A DNA stretch of 64,000 nucleotides. It comes from Stachybotrys elegans (Eukaryota > Ascomycota > Sordariomycetes > Hypocreales > Stachybotryaceae). Below the pieces are notes generated by a model. It saw nothing but the letters and a program-made list of their open reading frames with translations. It did not search any database and was not told where the DNA came from. This document shows positions 21,501-29,809 of this stretch, piece after piece (the stretch's first letter is position 1; every line of letters begins with the position of its first letter). Position numbers and translations under genes: made by a program. The stretch spans positions 40,522 to 104,521 of the forward strand of contig JAGPNK010000042.1 in NCBI GenBank assembly GCA_020746835.1. The letters run 5' to 3'.

Positions 21501-22286
21501 TCCTATAAGAGTCCAAGGAGCGTTCTTGAACAAGAGTCTTTGTGTCGTGCTCCTCTCGGGCATCGCGATGTCGAATGTCGTCTGGATCGCTCTGTGGTCT
21601 GACCCGTGATCGGTCGGGTGGGGGGCGCACGTCACCATCTCGTCTGCCAGTTCCGACGTTGCGAGCACCAAGTCGATGGTGCTCTCTTTGTCCGGGCCTT
21701 GCCACGTCTTCGTGCCCCTCGGAAGGAGGCTGCAGAGGCCGTGCTCGTTCATCAAGTCGATGATTGGCTCGGCTTCGCCTTGTCTTCTCGCTGATACCTC
21801 ATCTCCGGTCCAGAGCAGGTCATGGCGATTGAAGTCTCCAGCCAGCACCACGTCCGTACGCGTACCCGTGCCATTACGGAATCGCTGGATCAGGCCATGC
21901 AGTACTCTAACTGTAGATTTCAGCGCCTCTGTGTTCTTCCCTTCCACGTACACTGACACCATCAGGATGTCTCTCTCTGGCAGTCGAAGCACCGCTGCCG
22001 TGAGATCTGCTGATGGTATCGGCACCTGCTCCGCCTCGATGTCGCTTCGTACCCAGAGCATGCTTCGGATCGGCCAGGGCGCATCGTGCGCGTGCGTTGG
22101 TATCATCCTTGTCCAGTTGCTGTGCCCCGCAGGGCTCGTTACTACCTTGCTATCGATCATTTTTGCGTACGGCTCAGAGACCGCCAGCACTCCGTAGTCC
22201 TTGAGGTCTGCGTCGTTCATCAAACTTTGTTGTACCGGTTCTCGCTTTCGTACATTGAGCTGTAGGATGCGGAAGGCCTTACACAT
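18501..22286 (-). CDS. LINE ORF2: endonuclease, reverse transcriptase, degenerate RNase H, 1261 aa
   Basis: This is the retrotransposition enzyme. The start is the ATG at 22286, just before the endonuclease (FRILQLNVRKRE). Endonuclease motifs in order are SEPY, GDFNRHD, STIDLV and SDHR. The reverse transcriptase has WRPISLLSTLGKI, FDVKGAYN, a LPQGSPLSP turn and the catalytic FVDD at about 20232-20246. An RNase H-like domain follows, keeping the TAEL glutamate but with TSNHSA where a SD(N/S) motif is expected and WVPAKAEG instead of a WVP(G/A)H motif. A CxC-x8-H-x4-C knuckle ends the protein. The frame is open throughout. It overlaps ORF1 by 8 bases. Confidence 0.92.
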   Translation of the reverse strand: MCKAFRILQLNVRKREPVQQSLMNDADLKDYGVLAVSEPYAKMIDSKVVTSPAGHSNWTRMIPTHAHDAPWPIRSMLWVRSDIEAEQVPIPSADLTAAVLRLPERDILMVSVYVEGKNTEALKSTVRVLHGLIQRFRNGTGTRTDVVLAGDFNRHDLLWTGDEVSARRQGEAEPIIDLMNEHGLCSLLPRGTKTWQGPDKESTIDLVLATSELADEMVTCAPHPTDHGSDHRAIQTTFDIAMPERSTTQRLLFKNAPWTLIGARVEDNLRPLPWAVDVQTQTDQLMRVVIEAIHELTPRAQPPPYAKRWWTKDLTRLRRAYTFWRNQSRAQRRAGQTRPDLERRAKEAAKEYHDAIRSQKKAHWDDFLAEDVNIWKAAKYLEPSKDTMGDKVPPLKRGNGSRTKDKAEQAEELLGTFFPPLPARIEDEGVRQQRKAVPMPDLTLEEIEEKVMAAKPWKAPGEDGLPAMVWRRLWPAVKHRVLALFDASLRDGIVPHQWRSAKIIPLKKPDKGDYTVAKAWRPISLLSTLGKIMEAVVAERISYAVETYGLLPANHFGARKRRSAEQALLLLQEQIYKAWRARKVLSLISFDVKGAYNGVCKERLLERMRARGIPDRLVRWIDAFCSGRTASMVVNGYTSEQRELPQAGLPQGSPLSPVLFLFFNADLVQRRIKAEGGSIAFVDDYSAWVTGPTAEANRAGIQSIINQALEWERRSGATFEADKTTVIHFTRVAVRNSDRSFWIKENEVKPKNSAKILGVVMDVGLRYQEHMARAAAKGLTAAICLRRLKMLSPRVARQLFVATVAPAMDYASNVWTHARRAREAAWLNKAQLVGAQAITGAFRTVATAVAEAEASIQTVEQRHRQAATRFCINLRTLPKTHPLAALKNKASKRFISPMQKIVSAVERDHTKRMEVIHEYALPPWTSSIPAVVEDDLAKAAKAPNDVEGIIIATSSSKKGGIVGMGGVVCDATRNSAGEVVTSYSVTVGPGDEQNPYTAELAAIAMALECTPTRLPFRDVTVMTSNHSAVEVIRRPRQQSGQCTIRQIYDRTKCLRKRGCSVRVMWVPAKAEGFALGPMAKAAAQRATKAECVVETPSYQARSTTLRLALLQQQQCERLPEGVGQYSKRIDKALPGKHTRALYDSLQRKESDVIAQLRTGMMRLNSYLHRIGAAESDICDCGQAAETIGHFLFRCKKWTMQREAMFKCSRTNIGNLSFFLGGKAASDDEKWKPDMQAVRAAIKFAIATNRLDADQRHRQTNF

Positions 22287-23607
22287 CGCTGCGTGCGTTC
22301 CGCACACGGCAGTTCCGGCTGAACGATTCATGTGGTCCGCCGCACAGCACGCACTTCGGTTCCGCCACCTGGCACTCCCTGTGATGATGCCCCGGTCCCG
22401 CGCATCTTCCGCAAATCTGAGGGTTCTTGCACCGGAACGACTTATGACCAATCTCTTGGCAGGTGTAGCACTGTACTGGTCCCTTGCGTGGTTCAAAGAC
22501 GTTTGTGCACGCTGACTCCCCGGCCAGGTCAAAGTAGTGTCCGTCCAGGAGCCGCATCGCGTCGTTTCCCTTCGTGACATACACCACCATCGACCCGTAC
22601 GCTTTTCCCGATTCCTTTCTGCTTAGCCATGAGATTTTGGCAATATTAACGTTATTCTCGGCGCCGAGCGCTTCAGCCGCCCCAGGTAGGACGTTCCCTT
22701 CTGCGTCTAGCACTGCGGTTCGGTTGGCGTTGTCCACCTTCACCGGGTAGAGCTGGTCTCTCATCACCCTCACTCCCACAACCGCCGTCTTCTGCGCGGC
22801 GTCCTTGACCTGCTTCAATTCGTTTTCATCTCTGCAGATGACCTTGACTCGCTCTTCGTTCCGAGCATCCCTCACAACTGCCGCGCATCTCCAGGTCGCC
22901 CGGCCATCCTTCGCCCTCATCTCACTTTCGATGGCTTTCCGGATTGGTCCCACCTGTGCACAGTCTCTGTTCCCTTCTTCGACCCGTGACGTATCAATCG
23001 TGCAATAGAGCTCATTTGCCAAAGACGATGCCAAGGTGTTGTTGTTAGAGACGTTCGTCCTCACCTTGCTAGGCTCGGATGAGGATGATGAACGCGTGAC
23101 GTCAGCGAAAGAGACTGGCGGGGTAGCCGGAGCGCGCGCTGCGACAGCTTCAAGCAGCTCATGTGCTCGCTTCAGGTCATGGCCCATCTGCTGCTTGGTG
23201 TCCTCAAATCGTTGGCTCAGATCTCGTATGCAATTCAACTGCCCCTCGACGGCTTCCCTCAGCTCTCGAATGGTTTCTTGCTGGTTACGGATTGTTTCGC
23301 TCTGCTCCTTGATCGCCTCCTTCATCCCTTGGAACTCAGCGCGGTACTGGCCCAACAGCTCCAGCGCACTCTGGAGCGTCGCTCCCCCCTCGTCGGTGCT
23401 GTCGCTGCTGTTTCCATTTCTCATGCCGGTGGCGCATTCCACTTCAATTGTTTTCGCGCCCGTCGTCGTTCTTGTTGCATATCGGCTGCTTTTGTTCGAT
23501 TCCTTCCCTTGGTCGTCAATTTTGCGTTTCATGACATGGCGCCCTGCTGGCGTCGATATGGGTCCCCGCGGCCCCACCACGGTCCCCGCACTCGCCAGGG
23601 CACTCAT
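22279..23607 (-). CDS. LINE ORF1: Gag-like nucleic-acid-binding protein, 442 aa
   Basis: The first in-frame ATG is at 23607. The N-terminal part is polar and basic, and a long coiled-coil-like region (about residues 75-145, many Gln and Glu) may drive multimerisation. The C-terminus has three zinc-knuckle-type clusters starting QCYTCQEIGHKSFRC, as expected for an RNA-binding Gag of Tad/I-type LINEs. It should coat the element RNA. Its TAA stop at 22279-22281 lies inside the ORF2 start, so ORF2 is probably made by re-initiation or frameshift. No internal stops. Confidence 0.9.
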   Translation of the reverse strand: MSALASAGTVVGPRGPISTPAGRHVMKRKIDDQGKESNKSSRYATRTTTGAKTIEVECATGMRNGNSSDSTDEGGATLQSALELLGQYRAEFQGMKEAIKEQSETIRNQQETIRELREAVEGQLNCIRDLSQRFEDTKQQMGHDLKRAHELLEAVAARAPATPPVSFADVTRSSSSSEPSKVRTNVSNNNTLASSLANELYCTIDTSRVEEGNRDCAQVGPIRKAIESEMRAKDGRATWRCAAVVRDARNEERVKVICRDENELKQVKDAAQKTAVVGVRVMRDQLYPVKVDNANRTAVLDAEGNVLPGAAEALGAENNVNIAKISWLSRKESGKAYGSMVVYVTKGNDAMRLLDGHYFDLAGESACTNVFEPRKGPVQCYTCQEIGHKSFRCKNPQICGRCAGPGHHHRECQVAEPKCVLCGGPHESFSRNCRVRNARSDV

Positions 23608-23816
23608 GATGCAGGGTGATCCACCACAACACAACTCTTTGAAGTAAGATGATATAGAGATATAGAGATTTCCGGCTCGTCGACCGTCCTCCGACCCCTA
23701 CGGTGGGCGATAGGGCGGACTGTTGCAAAACCCCCAGTCGATCCCATTTGGGTTTAGGCGGCCAACTTCTTAGTCATCCGAGTACTTCGGGTTCGTCAAG
23801 AAAATGTACCGCGGAC

Positions 23817-23835
23817 TAGCTGCGGACTCGCACGG
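23817..23835 (+). repeat. Left imperfect terminal inverted repeat
   Basis: TAGCTGCG-N5-GCACGG pairs with the right-end copy at 28725-28743, whose reverse complement is TAGCTGCG-N5-GCACCG. A second GCGGACT motif lies just outside at 23811-23817. Confidence 0.5.
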
Positions 23836-24272
23836 TAGCCTTTCGCTAGTTCAACTTGCCAGTCACCACCACATCATGTGAATGGTAAACAAGTTTTACG
23901 ACGTAGATGCTTACTATCCGTGATTCAGGACATAATCTGAGTCGATGTTCTTAAAAATCTCACTGACCAAACCTTTATTTTCACTCCAGGATTGAAACTC
24001 ACATATTTTAGACATCACGTAAGTCTGATTGCCTGTTCCTCTTCTCATCGCGATGAAAGCAAGCAGTCTGGTGAGCCCACGATGGTCAACGCGGTAATCC
24101 CGCTACTAGTCAGCAGCGGACTAGCGCAGCAACGTCCTTCTCAAATGAGCTTAGCGACTTCATTCACCATGGAGAAGGGTGATGTTGCTGTTCTTGTTAA
24201 ATTAAAGCCTCAGTGGAAATCGTTCCTCCCCCTTTTCTCCTTTCCGACTTTCACCTCCTCTCTTCTACCGAA

Positions 24273-25764
24273 ATGGGCCTTCCCAAGATCCCCCCCGAGC
24301 ATGTCTACTGCGTCCAAGCTGGAAAGAAGCACTATGAACTCTTCACCACCACATATGTTGACGCGAACTATTGCGGCCATTGCGGCTTGGCCAACCCCTT
24401 TCGACCACAAAATCGTGCCAGATCCAAGACTCCAGCACTCCCGGGTCCGTATGATGAGGTGGTAGAGGTTGAAGACTCTCCGCCACCACGACCAGTCAGT
24501 CCAGCAAGTCGGTTGCTGCGCGACGGACCAAAGCCTATATCCTCCATTGCTGTTGGACGCACAGCTCAACAGCTCCCTATCGAGACGTTTGCGCCCGGCG
24601 CAACGAATACGCGGGCGCGCATTCCTCCTCCTGCACTATCAGGCAGTTCCCAATTCGTGACCGTGGCATCCGCGGCCAGCCGTGCCATTCAGAATGCAAA
24701 GACGAACACCAGGAAGCCCACGAGGCAGCGGGCGGGATACCAATGGGTACATATAAGTCTCCTGCTTGTGAGCCTGGAGACCAAGTACTTCAACGGGCTT
24801 GCAGTTGAGGTTCCGGAGACGGTGCTGCCTCTGAAAGATACAGTGATCAAGTTTTCCTCAGTGGATTTACTAACTTGGCCCTCCTTTACCACAATATTGT
24901 TCGATCATCTCCGTCCGCTCCCGCCAACAATCGATCCTACGAACAGAGACCTGTGGAGTCTTTCTTATGCGTCGAGTTTCTCTGGCAAAAAGATCGTCAC
25001 CGTTCCCAACATCAACAAGTACACAACTCCGTCGAGTATGCTCGCGTCGGGGCACTTCGGTAACAATCAGGCAGGACAGTTGAAAGTGCTAGTCATCCTT
25101 ACATCCACGGATGTAGTCGATAAACAAGAACCAGTCACACCGTTAAGGCCAGATGAATACTCGACGCCAGTCAAGGAAGAAAGGAAACGAAAGGCCAAGC
25201 AAGAAGACACAAGCCCTGCCCTAAGTCGCGAAAAGCGCATCAAGAAGGAGGATCATGTCAAGAAAGAGGGCAGCGCTGGTAACACGGATCAGATTCAGCG
25301 GGAGGTACACATCACGATGAAGCCGGAGGAGCCTGTCCCGGCTACCTCCTGTCAGAGCCTGACGGACGACGACCTCGAAAGCATTGCTGACGAGATAGTT
25401 GTACGTGAAGATGTGGTAGATCTTGGTGAAATGAGGGATCCGCTTCGTGATCAAATGTTTGACAGCATCTTTGGCCCTGAGGGCAGTGAAGATATGATAG
25501 ATGACGGAGACGAAGCAATCGAAAAAGATGGTGAGCAAGCTGTGGTCCCAGAGTTCGTAAGAGACCAAATAATCTCCTTTCCAAGACAACTGCTAACACT
25601 AATAGGTAATTCTGGAGTGCCATCCTAAAAGGATTGGAGATGATCAAAGTCAATTGTCTGACACCGATATTACCGGGGCGCTTCCTCCAGCACACTCTAC
25701 ACGCTTCAAAGGAACCAAGGTTCCTGCAACATTTGCTGTCCGATACAAGAAAAGTGCGAATTGA
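24273..25764 (+). CDS. Accessory protein of the integrase element, 480 aa
   Basis: Exons 24273-25556 and 25606-25764 join in frame through a GTAAGA donor and a CTAATAG acceptor. The ATG at 24273 begins a compact N-terminal part with a YCGHCG motif (about residue 36), then a proline-rich linker and a globular middle (about 150-280) with alternating hydrophobic strands. Residues 290-360 are very basic with KKED and KRIKKE clusters that would serve as a nuclear signal. They are followed by an acidic region (about 370-425). No catalytic motif was recognised. It is convergent with the transposase, their stops being 178 bp apart. Nuclear DNA-binding helper is a guess. Confidence 0.65.
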
Positions 25765-25941
25765 CTACTCGGGTCCCCCATTTAAGACGTCGCTATCCTC
25801 CCCATCATCACTGATGCCCTCTATATCGTTTCCCTCTTCGTCCTCATATCCCAATTCAACAAGTGGTTGCTCTGCTGGCTCCCCATCTCCAAGCTCATCT
25901 TGGCGAGCTTGATTTGCTCGCTCATATAATGCTTGCTAGAT

Positions 25942-27531
25942 TCAGTCAGCTTGGTTTGATCCCAAAGAGAACATATGGCTTACATATTCGGCGACGCCAC
26001 CCGTTGGCGCTTTACGATATGCAAGTACAGGCTGCCGGCCACTTTCAACATGCTGAATGATTCTATCTCGGAGGCCAATGTAGAAACGCTTGAAAGGCCG
26101 CAGCTTGTCTGACTCCTGATGAGTCCCAAGGACTGCATCATTGTAACCCATCTCGACGAGAACTCGGTGGCACCAATCTTTTGTCTCTGGTTCTAAACAT
26201 GTGCTGATATTGATATCAGCCAATGGTCTCTGCATTTCGTCGAGAACGCAGCGATCAATGGGGATCCCCCAGTTGCATGCCTTATCTGGATCGGGATAGT
26301 GGTAGTTCATCCAAGGCTGGCCATGAACTACATGCGGACGGTTCTTCTGAAGACGAATTCGATGGAGATTCCACGCCTCCACGAAGTCGAAGAGCTCTTG
26401 TCGCAAAACATCTTCAAAGACGGCGTATATGGCAATCTGATCTTCTACCATATCACCGTCAAAGTCCCCGTCCCGGGCGAGTTCACCGAAGTAGTCCACC
26501 CACTGACGAGAGGAGACATGAAGCATGCTTTCCCACCACTTTTCAATCTTGACATTCTTTGTGCTCGGTGCTGCCTTGTAGGAATCCTTTAGGCGCTTCC
26601 CTTGCTGGAAGACCTGCCCATTCCATTCCACACGCCCATCTGCGGCCAAGGCAAAGTTCCAATGGGCTGCTGCGATTAGTGGTGTTTCGCTGCCTTTGTC
26701 TGCCTGCAAATACCATGGCCGGAAGCCATAGGCGTCACACGCTGTCAAGTACTGCTTCAGGACGCTCAAAGCAGTTGTAGCAGAGTGGCCGACATAGAAC
26801 CAGATGATGTTGCGTGAGTAGGCGTCTATTGCGGCATATATCTCAAATCCGTAGGCTTTTAGCTTGTCGTGACCGTCAATGCACCACTGATAGTTTGGCC
26901 CCGGCACAAGGAACTGCCCCTTTTTCCGCCGAAACATCCTTTTTCGAATCTCGACCTCGTTCGGGAACATGATTCTGTACATAGCAAAGAGAGGATCTCT
27001 TGGTACCCAGAGTTGCTTTTGCTGACGAAGGTATGGCTGAAGAAGGCTTTTGCCATATCCAGAAATAGCATTGGATCGTCGTGTCATTTCGATGATGACT
27101 TGCTCTGTCTTCTCTAGCAACGCAAGACGTTCTTCTTCACTATTGATCCTGCGGATCCAGCGGCGGTCTGGGTGAAGCCTGATTCGCTTCAAGCCTTCTT
27201 TGGTGATCGGCCAGCCCTGTCTCTGTAGGACGCTCAACGTCTGCTTTTCACTTAGCCCGACGCGAAATATCAGGTCGCGGATAGCCTCTATTAGCTCTGG
27301 GCTTTCTTCGGTTCGGCTTTGTTGGCGTGGGATATCCCAGCTCGCGATTCGGCGAGAGATTGTGCTGAGATTGACACTGACATGATGATGCTTCCGAAGC
27401 TTGTACTGAATCCTGCGTCGCGACATACCGCTGAGGTAGAGATGGGTGATGTAGTCGCGGTGTTGATCAACTGAGTTGCGAGGACGTGCCATTTCGGAAC
27501 CGGGGAAGTCGCAAAAGGAGGTGGGCGACAT
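25942..27531 (-). CDS. Integrase-core (rve-like) DDE transposase, 529 aa
   Basis: An uninterrupted frame from an ATG at 27531. Residues 30-65 are a helix-turn-helix typical of transposases (MSRRRIQYKLRKHH...STISRRI). The catalytic core follows: D219 (WCIDGHDK), a strand AAIDAYSRNIIWFYVG, D278 (LQADKGSETPL) and E330 (NVKIEKWW), a D-D-E arrangement of the RNase H-like integrase fold. The NVKIEKWW segment corresponds to the last catalytic helix of the rve domain. There is no reverse transcriptase, Gag or LTR nearby, so it is a DNA-element integrase, not a retroelement part. Such genes are widespread in fungi and usually annotated only as integrase core domain protein. Confidence 0.85.
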   Translation of the reverse strand: MSPTSFCDFPGSEMARPRNSVDQHRDYITHLYLSGMSRRRIQYKLRKHHHVSVNLSTISRRIASWDIPRQQSRTEESPELIEAIRDLIFRVGLSEKQTLSVLQRQGWPITKEGLKRIRLHPDRRWIRRINSEEERLALLEKTEQVIIEMTRRSNAISGYGKSLLQPYLRQQKQLWVPRDPLFAMYRIMFPNEVEIRKRMFRRKKGQFLVPGPNYQWCIDGHDKLKAYGFEIYAAIDAYSRNIIWFYVGHSATTALSVLKQYLTACDAYGFRPWYLQADKGSETPLIAAAHWNFALAADGRVEWNGQVFQQGKRLKDSYKAAPSTKNVKIEKWWESMLHVSSRQWVDYFGELARDGDFDGDMVEDQIAIYAVFEDVLRQELFDFVEAWNLHRIRLQKNRPHVVHGQPWMNYHYPDPDKACNWGIPIDRCVLDEMQRPLADINISTCLEPETKDWCHRVLVEMGYNDAVLGTHQESDKLRPFKRFYIGLRDRIIQHVESGRQPVLAYRKAPTGGVAEYVSHMFSLGSNQAD

Positions 27532-27587
27532 TCTAGGTTCTGAAGAATGGGAAAGGGGGGCGATGCAGGGTGGTTACGCGCACTAGT

Positions 27588-27618
27588 CCGCAGCGGCATG
27601 GCAACTGGCCCGCAGCGG
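27588..27618. promoter_or_regulatory. Paired CCGCAGCGG motifs in a divergent promoter
   Basis: Two identical CCGCAGCGG copies (27588-27596 and 27610-27618) lie between the integrase start (27531, minus) and the zinc-cluster gene start (27787, plus). Each is an everted CCG/CGG triplet pair, the half-site type bound by fungal zinc-cluster proteins. Related sequence is found at 24111-24122 and at the left end. Binding by the element's own six-cysteine protein is a hypothesis. Confidence 0.4.
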
Positions 27619-27786
27619 TGACTCGCCCGGAGTGGCCTAGCCTCCCTTTACTCATTGGTAGAACCCGACGAAGCTAGGGGTAGACCAATCAGTATTTACA
27701 GAACCCTAGAACCCTTCCAACGGTCGTTCCGCCTTCCCCTTTAAACCATCTCGTCCGTGGAAAAGCTTGTGGTCAGCAACAGCATC

Positions 27787-28629
27787 ATGCTTACGGTCGA
27801 TTCTGACGTCGTTGGCGAGACTTCTGGCGCGGATGGGGACTCTCTCGGCCGGAACGCTGAGGTGAAGAGACGAAGATTGATCCAACCGAGCATCCGCAAA
27901 CCCTCGGCCAAGATTACCGTACGTTTAGCAAGACCTCATATGAAGTCAGGGAAGCTAACATGCCCATCCGCGCAGAAGAAGAAACAGTCGAAGAAGGTCC
28001 CTCCCCGTGGCTCGGTCCGTCATTTCCCATGCCGGCAGTGTGTCGCTCGCGCGAGCAAGGCCCCTGGCCATGAATGCGCTTCCCAAGACAGTATCATTGA
28101 ATGTCCCTAGCTTTAAACGTCGTACACTGACACATTGATTAGATACTGGTGCTGCGTGCTGGGATTGCGCAAAGAACGGCCACACGTGTCGACCGGTGAG
28201 ACATATCTGCTCTCTGTTAGCTGACTGGGTACTTACTCCGTTGTATCTCTAGGTTCCTGTTGAAGCTCGTGCTGCTGTACGTGCTTTTTGGGACTTGAAT
28301 CGACAGCTCAATGGCGCGGAAGAAGAACCGGGCGAGGTCTGGCGCGCTGCCGCACAGCGGGCAGCTCAACAATTATGAGCTTGCGGCAGCGGTGCGGCTC
28401 CTCCTCCTGCTCCACGACAAGCTCATGCCTTAGCATCATTTGGTGAAGTAGCCGATGGGAGTTTGGAGGAGAGAAAACTTATAGCGCTGGAGACCATCGC
28501 TGGGGCTGCTCGGCTCTGGATTGTGAGTGCAGCCACGTCATTAGATGCAACTTCGAGTACTTACTCCTTATTTAGCAGCTCAATCAACTGGACGAGGAGG
28601 ACGGGGATGAGGAGGAAGAGGATGACTAG
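27787..28629 (+). pseudogene. Six-cysteine zinc-cluster-like gene with an in-frame TGA
   Basis: Exons 27787-27918, 27976-28090, 28143-28195, 28253-28522 and 28576-28629 join in one frame with GT-AG introns. The product has a basic lead (KKKQSK), then CRQC-x10-C-x13-CWDC-x5-C, close to a Zn2Cys6 binuclear cluster but with longer loops. A helical tail and a Glu/Asp-rich end follow. In exon 4 a TGA at 28376-28378 interrupts the frame, yet the same frame stays clearly coding after it (PPPAPRQAHALASFGEVADG). A CGA-to-TGA change would explain this. Translation would end at the TGA unless it is read through. It is probably the regulatory or DNA-binding partner of the integrase element. Confidence 0.6.
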
Positions 28630-28724
28630 TAGAATAAGGGAAATTGGGCGGTTTCGGTCTTGATCCGACAACCGCGTGATATTGTTTCTTGCTTTGACAG
28701 AATTTGAAATGCACTCTGCTTGTT

Positions 28725-28743
28725 CGGTGCGGACTCGCAGCTA
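28725..28743 (-). repeat. Right imperfect terminal inverted repeat
   Basis: Reverse complement of the left end pattern, TAGCTGCG-N5-GCAC. It lies 95 bp after the stop of the zinc-cluster-like gene and 78 bp before the start of the next, unrelated gene. Confidence 0.5.
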
Positions 28744-28820
28744 TGACATGATCTTCCGGACGGCGCCCAAAAAGTAGGAAATTCAAGCTGAGGTATCATC
28801 AACAAAGGCGCCAGCCACCT

Positions 28821-29681
28821 ATGAATCGGCAGTTCGAAGCACTAATGACAAGGCATAAACTAGGCTTTTTACTTTTTGCAATTATTCACGTCGTTGTGTC
28901 GATTATTATAACATCGATATTCTTTCCTCTTGCTCTGCGTGGCGTAGACCACTGGTCACCCATTTTTTTGGCTTCCACAGTGGTGATTAGCATAGTTGGA
29001 CAGGTAAGTCACCAGGAACCGTGACAAAATAGCGGCTGACCTAGGTAGTCTGCTTGGCTGGGTGGCCAGTGGAACCTTAAACATCATCGTTGGCACTTCG
29101 TCGCTATGGTTATTGGTCTGGCAGTAACTCTTGCGGTTTTTCTCTACGGCGTTTCTATCGCTGATGGACAGAGCACGATCGGAATTTTCATGTTCCTTGC
29201 TGCTATTGCCTTCTTCCGCCTTTGGATGGTTTTGGAGTGGATGGTGATCCTTTGGCGCACCATCATTCGTCGCATCATCATTCGTCCCACCAGGACCTCT
29301 TCGGCGGCAACCAGATGCAGCAACGAGGCTCATAACATCATTTCCATCTTCTTGATTGAATTCAGCTTCGCTATTGTTGTTTTAGTAGCATGTATTCTTG
29401 CTATTTACAACGATATGCTAAGATCTATTCATCTGGTCATATTAGGGGTATGTTGCTCTTGCCTCCTGACCGAAACAGTGGTTCTAACGATCTAGATTAT
29501 TTCACTTATAACAAGTCTCCATGACCTGTGCACGGATTTATGGCTTACATTTGCCCGGAGGGCACCTTTGATGGGTATATATAGCAGGCTTCTCACGGCA
29601 ATCATGCAGTTGATTCTGGAACCACAACTTGACGAAGATGATGTCGAGCTCACATCGATGCATGTCACTGGACCTGTCTGA
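28821..29681 (+). CDS. Four-segment membrane protein, 255 aa, three exons
   Basis: Exons 28821-29003, 29049-29447 and 29496-29681 join in frame (GTAAGT/TAG and GTATGT/TAG). Hydrophobic segments lie at about residues 14-36 (LLFAIIHVVVSIIITSIFF), 41-60, 82-102 and 108-128, and a further one at about 163-183. The last 70 residues are soluble and end in an acidic stretch. The layout suggests a small integral membrane protein of four to five passes. It starts 78 bp after the right end of the integrase element. No family recognised. Confidence 0.7.
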
Positions 29682-29809
29682 TGGCTTTAATCTCTGCGAG
29701 GACATTGGAACATTTTTCATTTCGAGGATCGGATCATATACCAGGAAAGGGCTTAGATTACCAGTGGCAAGAGATACAACATGAGAAAATATAGATCTGG
29801 CTTATCCCA
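29682..29809. other. Short convergent spacer
   Basis: Separates the stop of the plus-strand membrane protein gene from the stop of the minus-strand F-box gene. Too short to hold more than terminators. Confidence 0.5.

Larger units (their letters stand above)
18395..23640 (-). mobile_element. Tad-like LINE retrotransposon, apparently full length
   Basis: On the minus strand, a Gag-like ORF1 (23607 to 22279) is followed by an ORF2 with endonuclease, reverse transcriptase and RNase H-like regions (22286 to 18501) and a short 3' UTR. The 3' boundary at about 18395 is where similarity to the second copy (ending about 17338) stops. The 5' boundary is not defined and may extend to about 23.75 kb. 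No LTR, no poly(A) tail and no clear target-site duplication were found by eye. Confidence 0.9.
23817..28743. mobile_element. Putative multi-gene DNA transposon with integrase-type transposase, about 4.9 kb
   Basis: Three genes (24273 plus, 25942 minus, 27787 plus) are enclosed by imperfect inverted repeats. The left end at 23817-23835 and the reverse complement of 28725-28743 share TAGCTGCG, a 5-base spacer and GCAC. If the ends are read as GCTGCG...CGCAGC, both are flanked by TA. Repeated GCGGACTAG and CCGCAGCGG motifs occur near the left end and in the promoter between the integrase and the zinc-cluster gene. The element boundary and the co-mobility of the three genes are inferred, not proven. 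Confidence 0.6.

Noticed and set aside
18513..23728. Many plus-strand open frames of 70-200 codons across the LINE
   Set aside because: They are antisense to the two long LINE frames, which have clear domains. High GC content explains the open antisense frames.
23821..28740. TGCGGACTCGCA at both ends as a 12-bp target-site duplication
   Set aside because: The word is itself nearly palindromic and lies inside the longer inverted match TAGCTGCG-N5-GCAC, so inverted terminal repeats are the better reading, though direct duplication is not excluded.
23810..28750. Reading the integrase element as an LTR retrotransposon
   Set aside because: No reverse transcriptase, protease, Gag or long direct terminal repeats were seen; the ends look like short inverted repeats.
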